A DNA stretch of 64,000 nt from Pseudoxanthomonas sp. CF125 (GTDB lineage Bacteria > Pseudomonadota > Gammaproteobacteria > Xanthomonadales > Xanthomonadaceae). A program made the position numbers and the translations under genes. The stretch lies in NCBI RefSeq assembly GCF_900104085.1, contig NZ_FNLD01000002.1, positions 248,001-312,000 of the forward strand. Direction: 5' to 3'. The notes beneath the pieces are model-generated. The model saw only the letters and a program-made list of their open reading frames with translations. It did not search any database and was not told where the DNA came from. Positions 58,088 through 64,000 of the stretch are shown here, piece by piece; position 1 is the stretch's first letter; each line of letters starts with the position of its first letter.

Positions 58088-59206
58088 TTTCGGATTAGCC
58101 GTGGGCGGCGACTCGTGGAATCTGCGAACGAGGAAGGCGTTGTGGGCGAGTAGCTCATCCAACGGCGAGCCCTCCGGCGTCAGGGCCGAGGTCCACTTCA
58201 GTTTGTCGCCCATGATCCTGGCGCGGCGGCGGCATCGCATCTTAGAGAACGATTCCGTCTCCAGCAGCGTCACACTGGAAAAGTGCTGCGTCAGCATATG
58301 AAGCTTGCGGGTGCCACCTCGCATAATGAGGGCAAGCGGCCGGCCCACGTTCGCTGCAAGCGTGCACAACTGCTCGACATGCCAATCGATCCGTTCCGGA
58401 TGGCCGCAGCCAGTCGCGAACTCGAACGCCAGCGCTGAAATCTCTTCGCGTTCAGCCACCATCGCCTGCCAGTTACGGTAGTCCTGTTCCGTTCGCGCAT
58501 TGACGTGCAGCGCGGCGGGCAATCCGGCAGCAGCCATTTCAGCCCAAGTCAGAGCGATGCGCTTGATGGCGTGCAGATTGTCGGTCCGGGGAACGTCGGT
58601 CAGAACGCTGTAATTCGGGCTCGTGACCATACCTATATCGAGCTTCGCCAGATCGTGCAGGATTTCCTTTCTGTTCTTAAGCTCCCACCACCGCTCGATG
58701 TATCGGTCCTTCTCGACGCCGCTGAGCACGATTTGCGCATCAGCGGAAATGCAAAAACGTTCCGCGAGCTGTTCTCGCGAAACGACGTGAAGCTTGCCGT
58801 GTTGCAGGTCAATGACCCGGTACAGAGGGAGCGCGATAGTCTCGGCCTGGAACCTATCGTTCCTGCCGGTTCGGTGCTCGATGAAGGGGATGACCTTCGG
58901 CAGGGGCGGCATCGGGACAGGCGCTGCGCGAGGCACGTCATTGAGTTTCAGGCTTACCACCTCCCGCACGCTCTGCACGAAATGCTTGGCGTTGCTGCGG
59001 CAGACCCGATCGCATGCCGTCTTGTCAGTGCAGTTGCACAGTGCGTCGCAGTCGTACAGGTCGGCACCGTTGTGCATTCCGCCGCAATGGGTTAGTTGTG
59101 GACACTGTGTGCAACCAAACGCGAGGGGATGCTGTGAGGCGTCGTCCCTGAGGCTATTGGGATCGCGAAAACTTTTGGCAAGGCGGATATCCAGAGACCG
59201 ATTCAT
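57938..59206 (-). CDS. Cys-rich (DUF4417-like?) protein of the GHKL locus
   Basis: A 422-aa protein with eight Cys within residues 32-69 (CTQC, C, CDALCNC, CDRVC), suggesting one or two zinc or Fe-S sites. The central part (LDIGMVTSPNYSVLTDVPR ... LPAALHVNARTEQDYRNW) has the alternating pattern of a TIM-like barrel and vaguely recalls DUF4417. The last 45 residues are read antisense to the GHKL gene. The ATGA overlap with the 116-aa gene shows co-translation. Function unknown. Confidence 0.6.
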   Translation of the reverse strand: MNRSLDIRLAKSFRDPNSLRDDASQHPLAFGCTQCPQLTHCGGMHNGADLYDCDALCNCTDKTACDRVCRSNAKHFVQSVREVVSLKLNDVPRAAPVPMPPLPKVIPFIEHRTGRNDRFQAETIALPLYRVIDLQHGKLHVVSREQLAERFCISADAQIVLSGVEKDRYIERWWELKNRKEILHDLAKLDIGMVTSPNYSVLTDVPRTDNLHAIKRIALTWAEMAAAGLPAALHVNARTEQDYRNWQAMVAEREEISALAFEFATGCGHPERIDWHVEQLCTLAANVGRPLALIMRGGTRKLHMLTQHFSSVTLLETESFSKMRCRRRARIMGDKLKWTSALTPEGSPLDELLAHNAFLVRRFHESPPTANPKLRIPSRLVRRATNRNDQSIQPGLLDGIHLADQARLVATNLHRVIPAPKA

Positions 59207-59553
59207 CTCAAGGACACCTCCGCGTTGTCACCGAACAAGCCCACGCGCTCGATCACGCCTTCGGCGTATCCTCCGCAACCGGCGATCGCGGCCAGGGCTT
59301 CGGCGGGTGGCTTGGTGATACGGCCGACAGGGCACCGTCCTCTGCTGATGATTAGGTATTCGCCGTCGGGCTCGACGATGTAGCTGTCGCCGACTTTGAC
59401 CCCTGAATCAGGCAAGAGCTCGGCGGACACCATGCGCAATCCCTCGCTGATCGTGAGATCAAGCAGCGTGGGCGTCTTCATGCGATCGAGCCCGCCGTCC
59501 CAGCGCCGTTTCCACGGTTTGCCGGTCTGGTTGCGGATATAGTCGAGGCCCAT
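59203..59553 (-). CDS. Hypothetical 116-aa protein of the GHKL locus
   Basis: It starts MGLDYIRNQTGKPWKRRWDG; the rest is mixed alpha/beta (SYIVEPDGEYLIISRGRCP) and it ends in a Leu/Val-rich GGYAEGVIERVGLFGDN. The ATG shares its A with the stop of the STAS-like gene (TGATG), and its own stop overlaps the start of the Cys-rich gene. No family recognised. The tight overlaps make it an obligate middle member of the operon. Confidence 0.65.
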   Translation of the reverse strand: MGLDYIRNQTGKPWKRRWDGGLDRMKTPTLLDLTISEGLRMVSAELLPDSGVKVGDSYIVEPDGEYLIISRGRCPVGRITKPPAEALAAIAGCGGYAEGVIERVGLFGDNAEVSLR

Positions 59554-60116
59554 CAGGAACCCTCCAGCACCAGACGAAATGACTTGGTCTTTCCCTGGCG
59601 GGTTTCCACGAGCAGGCCTTTCGCGGCCAACCCGGACAGGCGGTTGTTCCAGGCTGTGGTACCGATGCCCGTATCGGGGAAGCGATCGGCCAGCTGCGGT
59701 GCCGTGGACATTCCCAGTTCGCGGACCTTCTCAAAGGTCTGCCGCTGCGCCGGATCAAGTTCACCAATGAATTGCTGGCGGATGATGTTGTCTCTTGCGT
59801 CGAGCCAGCAGCACCATAGGACATCGTTGAGCGCCTTGACCAAGTGCTCCAGTTCTTCGAGAACGGTGGGCTCGGGGTTGGTAATGATCGGATAGATGTT
59901 TTGCCGAGATGAGCGGGTGAAATCGCGGTAGCCGATGACACTTTCGCGCAAGAAAGATACGGTGGCCACTTCGATGCCGGCGAAGTCGAGAAAGACCTTT
60001 TCCGGCGCCGTCCCGGCAGGAGTGGCGTCGATCAACATGGCCAGCAACTTTCGTCCTGCAGCGGACCCCGCGAGTACGCGGGACTGACTGGCGAGAGATT
60101 GGATATGTAACTTCAT
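59553..60116 (-). CDS. STAS-like (DUF4325) + winged-helix protein
   Basis: A 187-aa protein. Residues about 38-95 hold a STAS-like core (KVFLDFAGIEVATVSFLRES, as in DUF4325), the usual partner of stand-alone GHKL ATPases. Residues about 118-187 hold a winged helix (STAPQLADRFPDTGIGTTAW, then NRLSGLAAKGLLVETRQGKT). It is the first gene of a three-gene minus-strand operon, and a perfect inverted repeat touches its start codon. An autoregulating DNA-binding protein released or modified by the ATPase is a reasonable model (inference). Confidence 0.72.
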   Translation of the reverse strand: MKLHIQSLASQSRVLAGSAAGRKLLAMLIDATPAGTAPEKVFLDFAGIEVATVSFLRESVIGYRDFTRSSRQNIYPIITNPEPTVLEELEHLVKALNDVLWCCWLDARDNIIRQQFIGELDPAQRQTFEKVRELGMSTAPQLADRFPDTGIGTTAWNNRLSGLAAKGLLVETRQGKTKSFRLVLEGS

Positions 60117-60118
60117 TT

Positions 60119-60151
60119 CACTAACCTCATCTGTTATAGGTGAGGTTAGTG
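60119..60151. promoter_or_regulatory. Perfect 11-bp inverted repeat at the STAS-like operon start
   Basis: CACTAACCTCA (60119-60129) and TGAGGTTAGTG (60141-60151) are exact reverse complements, spacer 11 bp. The right arm as read on the minus strand contains the GAGG ribosome-binding site, two bases before the ATG of the STAS/winged-helix gene. TTGACA lies upstream on that strand. Binding would block both transcription and translation start. Confidence 0.75.
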
Positions 60152-60749
60152 ATACAAGTTCGGCGTGTCAAGTCGGATCTGGGAGTACGTCGCGCGCGAA
60201 GCAGCTTGGAAGCACGGGTGACCTTGGCCCGGGCTGATTGAAGTCCCAACAGGCCAAAAGTTGGGCTACCGCCCGGATGGGATTTCGAGCGAGGGCCGGT
60301 CTGCTACCGGTTCCGTAGGTCGGGTCGGCAGCCAGCGCGCTGATCGGCGCCGTCCCGGCTTTGGCCGATGCGCTGACTCTGGAGAGGGTACTCTCGGAGC
60401 CTCTTGCGGGTGTACGGCGACCAATGGGTGGGGCAAAGGTTGGTACCGGCTGGAGGACGCCCTTTTCACCCGCATGTAGCAGTGGCCTTATCTAGGCGAT
60501 GTGCTTTAAAAGGTACTTTGACGCCCTTAAAGTGCCCTTTAAAGCACTTTGTGATAGAGGACGTGGCGACAGCGAAAGTACCTGAACAGCCTGCGATTCG
60601 CTCCTCTGAGGTGTTGTCAAGCTGGACAACACATGGTCCAATGCACTCAACCACTAACCCGGCCTGACCGCTTCGACAAGAACGAGGGGGCGACCGGGGG
60701 CAAAAGCCGCCGCAAGGCGGTTTTTGCATTTCTGAGCCAAGGAAGAAAA
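60152..60749. other. Intergenic stretch upstream of the NYN fragment
   Basis: No gene supported. It contains the 60501-60547 palindrome and a short hairpin with CCGCCGCAAGGCGG near 60707 just before the NYN start. The frames at 60261 and 60404 have no coding features. Confidence 0.35.
60501..60547. repeat. Imperfect 19-bp palindrome
   Basis: GTGCTTTAAAAGGTACTTT (60501-60519) and AAAGTGCCCTTTAAAGCAC (60529-60547) pair at 17 of 19 positions with a 9-bp spacer. It also contains CCCTTAA, the half-site of the hipB repeat. A regulator site or the core of a mobile-element end is possible. Confidence 0.55.
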
Positions 60750-61007
60750 ATGGCTAACCCGGTCGTACTGCGGACGCGGATCTATATCGACGGGTATAAC
60801 CTGTACTACGGGTGCCTGAAGGGCACCCCATACAAGTGGCTGGACCTAAAGGCTCTCTTCGACCAGGTACTTGCCACCACGTTATTTGAGCAGAACGACC
60901 TGCCAGCACAATTTCTGCTGCAGCCTCCAGCCATCAAATATTTCACCGCGCCGATACTCAAGAACTTTGCGAAAGCGGCCGATTCGGTTGCCAGCCAGGC
61001 TCAGTAT
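60750..61007 (+). pseudogene. NYN-domain ribonuclease-like gene, 3'-truncated
   Basis: The start (GGAAG upstream) opens MANPVVLRTRIYIDGYNLYY, a clear NYN/PIN-like nuclease beginning, with IYIDGYN carrying the first catalytic Asp. The match continues for about 85 codons to AADSVASQAQY. From about 61005 the sequence is the antisense of an integrase gene, so the remaining two thirds and the other catalytic acids are gone. The frame runs on to 61619 but that part is not NYN. Confidence 0.75.
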
Positions 61008-61789
61008 GGATGGTCCAGATCGAATTCCGACCATTCGGCCGCCCGCAGCTCTCCAGGGCGTACGAACAGCATCGGCGCCAGTTTCAAGGCACAGGCGACG
61101 GGGAGTGTGCCAACGAAGCCATCTATGGCCCGAAGCAGTCCGCCCACTTGGACAGGATCGGTGATGGTGGGGAAGTTGTGCTTTCGCCGTGAGGGCAGGG
61201 TGGCGCTAAGGTCGGCTGCTGGGTCCCTCGATGCGTACTCCGCGGCGATCGCGTATTTGAACACCCGGCTCAACTGGAACCGGAGGCGATGCGCCTGTTC
61301 CAGATGGCCACGCTTGGCAATCCGGTCGAGCAGGGGGCGGATCTCGGCCACACCTACCTCGGTGATGGGCAGCTTGCCTATCCAGGGGAAGGCATGGTTC
61401 TGCAGCCGGTCCCGTTCCTTGTCGTGTTGCTTGGAGGTCCATTCAGGTGCTTTGACCGCCAGCCATTCACGGGCGATGACTTCGAAGCTGTTGGCCGCAC
61501 CTTCCTTACGGGCGGTCTTGGTCGCCTTTCGTTGTTCGCCGGGGTCCAGTCCGCGAGCCAGGAGCTTGCGGGCTTCGTCGCGCTTGGCGCGGGCATCGGC
61601 CAAACCGGTATCGGGATAAGTGCCCAGACTGAGCGTGTTGCGTTGGCCCGTCAGCGGGCGACGGTAGTCCCAGCGCCACCAGCGAGCACCATCAGGTTTG
61701 AGCAGCACGTACAGACCGCCAGAATCCGTGAGTTTGGCCGGCTTTGCGCCGGGGATCGCCTTGCGGATCGCGATATCGGTAAGAGGCAC
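61001..61789 (-). pseudogene. P4-type tyrosine integrase, C-terminally truncated
   Basis: The protein opens MPLTDIAIRKAIPGAKPAKL, the standard N-terminal DUF4102 arm-binding domain of P4-like integrases, and continues through the core-binding domain (GHLEQAHRLRFQLSRVFKYA). It ends shortly after RPGELRAAEWSEFDLD, about 260 of the usual 400 residues. The second Arg, His and Tyr of the catalytic R-H-R-Y set are therefore missing and it cannot recombine DNA. It is transcribed away from the adjacent tRNA-Met. Confidence 0.88.
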
Positions 61790-61802
61790 GGAGAGGTCCT
61801 TT

Positions 61803-61861
61803 GACGGTAACTGCCTTTTGGGCTTTACCAGTTACCGTCAAAGTTACCGTCAGTTACCGTC
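61803..61861. repeat. GTTACCGTC repeats upstream of the integrase
   Basis: Three direct copies of GTTACCGTC (61831, 61843, 61853) and one inverted copy GACGGTAAC (61803-61811) lie just upstream of the integrase start, with direct-copy spacing of 12 and 10 bp. Such groups are typical arm-type integrase sites or excisionase/regulator sites. Confidence 0.65.
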
Positions 61862-61903
61862 GGATTTCTACCCGCTGGGTCGCACCGCATCGGACAATAA
61901 AAA

Positions 61904-61938
61904 AGCCGGAAGGCCCGTTCTTAAAGGGTTTTCCGGCT
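61904..61938 (-). terminator. Intrinsic terminator behind tRNA-Met
   Basis: AGCCGGAA and TTCCGGCT form a stem with a 19-nt loop; on the minus strand a run of T follows. It ends tRNA-Met transcription; the T-rich stretch on the plus side would let it work in both directions. Confidence 0.65.
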
Positions 61939-61975
61939 CTTTTTGGACTGCGTTGGACGTCTTCAATGCACGGAT

Positions 61976-62052
61976 TGGTGGCTATGGGTGGACTCGAACC
62001 ACCGACCCCAGCATTATGAGTGCTGTGCTCTAACCGGCTGAGCTACATAGCC
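61976..62052 (-). tRNA. tRNA-Met (CAT)
   Basis: A complete 77-nt tRNA on the minus strand: acceptor GGCTATG (62052-62046) pairing with CATAGCC, D-loop with AGCCGGTTAGAG, anticodon CAT at 62016-62018 within CTCATAA, T arm GGTGG-TTCGAGT-CCACC, and encoded CCA (61978-61976). Its 3' end faces the integrase, the usual target arrangement for P4-type elements. The start of the acceptor stem does not match initiator tRNA, so this is the elongator. Confidence 0.95.
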
Positions 62053-62171
62053 GTGCATTGAACCGCGCATTTTTCCTGCCTGACCCGCGCCTGTCAATGA
62101 GAACCTCTTTGCTTGAGACATCCGCTTGGGCGTGGCACAGTCGGAGCCAGTAGATTTCAGGAGTCCGCATC

Positions 62172-62768
62172 GTGATCGATCCGGACGGCTACCGACCTAA
62201 TGTCGGCATAGTGTTGATGGGCCCGGATGGGCGGGTGTTCTGGGCGCGCAGGGTGCGCCGGGATGGCTGGCAGTTCCCGCAGGGCGGCATGAACACCGAT
62301 GAGACGCCGGTCGAGGCCATGTACCGCGAATTGCGCGAGGAAACCGGCCTGCTGCCAGAGCATGTCGAGATCCTTGGCGCCACCCCAGGCTGGCTGCGCT
62401 ACCGGCTGCCGCACCGCGCCGTGCGCCACAACGAACGGCATGTCTGCATCGGCCAGAAGCAGGTGTGGTTCCTGCTGCGGCTGGTGGGGGACGAGTCCCA
62501 CGTCCGCCTGGATCTCACCGAAACTCCCGAATTCGACCACTGGCGCTGGGTGGACTTCTGGTACCCCATGGAGCATGTGGTGATGTTCAAGCGCGGGGTC
62601 TATGCCCGCGCCCTGCGCCATCTGGCCCCCTTCGCGCGCCTGGTGGCCGGTGCGCATGCGGTGCCGCAGATGCTGATCGATGCCTGGTTGCCCGAACTGG
62701 GCGGGCCGCGCCCTGCTTCCCGACCGCCAGCCAAACGCGGCGGCAGCGGCGGTCCCGGCAAGAATTGA
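62172..62768 (+). CDS. rppH: RNA pyrophosphohydrolase
   Basis: A 198-aa Nudix hydrolase that removes pyrophosphate from the 5' end of mRNA and so starts decay. It shows the family start [28 protein letters not shown], and the Nudix box ending in ELREETGL (about residues 37-59). The [16 protein letters not shown] segment is also typical of RppH. The start is GTG at 62172. A basic, Pro/Gly-rich tail follows the enzyme domain, as in other xanthomonads. Confidence 0.93.
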   Translation: MIDPDGYRPNVGIVLMGPDGRVFWARRVRRDGWQFPQGGMNTDETPVEAMYRELREETGLLPEHVEILGATPGWLRYRLPHRAVRHNERHVCIGQKQVWFLLRLVGDESHVRLDLTETPEFDHWRWVDFWYPMEHVVMFKRGVYARALRHLAPFARLVAGAHAVPQMLIDAWLPELGGPRPASRPPAKRGGSGGPGKN

Positions 62769-62785
62769 CAATCATTCTCATTCGC
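62767..62785. promoter_or_regulatory. Fur box upstream of bfd
   Basis: GACAATCATTCTCATTCGC matches the Fur consensus well when read on the minus strand (GAATGAGAATGATTG). It lies 46 bp before the bfd start codon. Iron repression would fit the role of Bfd in releasing stored iron. Confidence 0.7.
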
Positions 62786-62831
62786 GATGGAATAGGCACA
62801 GTCCCACCGGGACGCCAGGAATCCATCGAAC

Positions 62832-63053
62832 GTGTACGTCTGCATCTGCAATGGAGTCACCGACCACCAGATCCGCGAGGCCGCCGCCAGCGGCGTGCGC
62901 AGCGTGGCCGAACTGACCATGCGCACCGGTTGTGGCGCCACCTGCGGTACCTGCCTGGAGACGGCTGCCGACATCCTGGAGGCCCACGCGCCCGAGCGCC
63001 GTAGCGCCTTTTCCGTGCCGATGCTTGGCGCCGGCATTTCCCAGGCCGCCTGA
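62832..63053 (+). CDS. bfd: Bacterioferritin-associated ferredoxin
   Basis: A 73-aa [2Fe-2S] protein that reduces ferric iron in bacterioferritin and so mobilises it. Ligands are Cys4 and Cys6 in YVCICNG, and Cys38 and Cys41 in CGATCGTC. The rest is the usual helical BFD core (VTDHQIREAAASG). The start is GTG at 62832. A Fur box sits just upstream and bfr follows about 110 bp later, so the pair is a complete iron storage-and-release unit. Confidence 0.93.
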   Translation: MYVCICNGVTDHQIREAAASGVRSVAELTMRTGCGATCGTCLETAADILEAHAPERRSAFSVPMLGAGISQAA

Positions 63054-63161
63054 CCCACCGCGCTCGTAAGCGGTTTCCGCCGCGAGATGAGCACGATTCG
63101 CGTTTCGTCATCGCTCTGCGCGAGCCGTTAACCTGCCCGCCTTCCCCACCGGAGCACGGCC

Positions 63162-63632
63162 ATGAAGGGCGACGCCAAGGTCATCGAATTCCTCAACAAG
63201 GCGCTCTACAACGAGCTGACCGCGATCAACCAGTATTTCCTTCACGCCAAGATGCTGAAGAACTGGGGCCTGGGCGAACTGGCCAAGCACGAGTACGAAG
63301 AATCCATCGACGAGATGAAGCATGCGGACAAGCTGTCCGAGCGCATCCTGTTCCTGGACGGCCTGCCCAACTTCCAGATGCTGGGCAAGCTGCGCATCGG
63401 CGAGAACCCGCGCGAACTGCTGGAATGCGACCTGGCCCTCGAACTCGAAGGCCTGCCGGTTCTGCGCGACGCCATCGCATATTGCGAAACGGTCAGCGAC
63501 TACGTCAGCCGCCAGCTGTTCGCCGATATCCTGGAGTCGGAAGAAGAGCACATCGACTGGATCGAGACGCAACTGTCGGTCATCGACCGCATCGGCGAAC
63601 CGAATTATCTGCTGACCAAGCTCGAGGACTGA
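63162..63632 (+). CDS. bfr: Bacterioferritin
   Basis: A 156-aa iron-storage protein forming 24-mer shells. It opens [20 protein letters not shown] with the ferroxidase Glu in [14 protein letters not shown], and shows [17 protein letters not shown] and [13 protein letters not shown], which carry the other di-iron ligands; the heme Met is in IDEMKHAD. The length is standard. The last 28 bp overlap the end of the Hpt gene on the other strand. Confidence 0.95.
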   Translation: MKGDAKVIEFLNKALYNELTAINQYFLHAKMLKNWGLGELAKHEYEESIDEMKHADKLSERILFLDGLPNFQMLGKLRIGENPRELLECDLALELEGLPVLRDAIAYCETVSDYVSRQLFADILESEEEHIDWIETQLSVIDRIGEPNYLLTKLED

Positions 63633-64000
63633 GCGGTCGCGTCGGAATCGCGATCGAGCTGCGCGATATAGCCTTGCAGGGACATGCGCGCGCGCGCGTA
63701 TTCGGCGATCACCAGCGCCACCGCCACCGCAGGACGGTCCAGTTTCTGGGCGCGCGCGCCCAGCTCCACGCGCTTGGCCGCGGTCGATAGCGCCATCGCG
63801 CCGACGTTGGCGCTGGAGGATTTGAGGGTGTGCGCGGCGTCGCGCATCGCTTCCAGATCGGGAATAGTGGAAGCCGATTCCAGCCGGGCGATCAGCCGCG
63901 GCGCATCTTCCAGGAACAGGCCGATGATGCGCACGGTTTCGTCGCCGGCGATTTCCCGCAGCTCGTCCAGCATGTTGTGATCGAGCACCGGGAAGATCGA
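63605..64000 (-). CDS. Hpt-domain C-terminus of a signalling protein (partial)
   Basis: The frame is open to the window end and reads [20 protein letters not shown], then the Hpt motif [19 protein letters not shown] with the phospho-His. P-V-L-D before the domain is typical of Hpt domains at the end of hybrid histidine kinases (the RpfC type, for example), so the upstream kinase probably lies beyond 64000. The tail after the domain is Ser/Thr-rich. Confidence 0.85.
   Translation of the reverse strand, partial: SIFPVLDHNMLDELREIAGDETVRIIGLFLEDAPRLIARLESASTIPDLEAMRDAAHTLKSSSANVGAMALSTAAKRVELGARAQKLDRPAVAVALVIAEYARARMSLQGYIAQLDRDSDATAQSSSLVSR

Noticed and set aside
61008-61619. Long NYN frame up to 61619 as a real 290-aa protein
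   Set aside because: Everything after 61005 is antisense of the integrase gene, not NYN sequence.

Overview
The window is a high-GC proteobacterial chromosome segment, most likely from the Xanthomonadaceae (Lysobacter/Luteimonas/Xanthomonas/Stenotrophomonas group). The arguments are GC-rich codon use, an RppH / Bfd / Bfr block, a DUF6356 protein, a large YadA-type adhesin, an outer-membrane TonB receptor and an RHS protein. No rRNA, CRISPR array or complete insertion sequence was seen.

Region 1 (1-29.1 kb) looks like ordinary accessory and core metabolism. It starts with an aldo/keto reductase end, an MDR oxidoreductase and a secreted GH31 glycosidase. A convergent two-component pair follows, then a YadA-like adhesin and a subtilase. 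Next comes a DUF6122/MATE/TrxB/PrlC block, in which MATE, trxB and prlC overlap by 4 bp. A minus-strand operon (TonB receptor, SbmA/YddA-like ABC protein, thioredoxin, unknown 300-aa protein) diverges from an AraC regulator. The region closes with an aromatic-type aminotransferase with DUF6356, the divergent yeiH/yeiE-like pair, a flavodoxin-like protein and a Tat-type aldo/keto reductase.

Region 2 (29.1-44.9 kb) is a patchwork. At 29336-29501 there is the 3' half of a group I intron joined to the 3' half of a tRNA whose exon keeps a CAT anticodon, with no 5' half beside it; this is probably an old island boundary. It is followed by a TniB-like remnant, LytTR/LytS regulators beside DUF2306 and DUF4386 membrane proteins, small secreted proteins, a secreted metzincin and a 4.9-kb RHS gene interrupted by one in-frame TAA. 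A frameshifted HEPN-like relic comes after it.

Region 3 (44.9-62.05 kb) is a genomic island ending at an intact tRNA-Met with a P4-type integrase beside it. The integrase has lost its catalytic half and is joined head-on to a truncated NYN gene. The cargo is conflict/defence-like. It holds HipBA, RadC, DUF736 and a bacterial ubiquitin-like operon (Ubl, cysteine-free E2-like protein, JAB-E1 fusion, Ala-rich repeat protein). Divergent from that operon are an XRE regulator, a C39-like papain-fold protease and a 61-aa protein, with a perfect operator between the two units. Next are a Ser/Thr kinase + RNase-H-like cassette, a secreted 417-aa protein, and a GHKL ATPase convergent with a three-gene operon (STAS-like/winged-helix protein, 116-aa protein, Cys-rich protein) that has its own perfect 11-bp inverted-repeat operator.

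Region 4 (62.05-64 kb) returns to the core chromosome: rppH, a Fur box, bfd, bfr and the C-terminal Hpt domain of a protein that runs out of the window.

All calls are from reading the sequence and from family knowledge; no database search was run.
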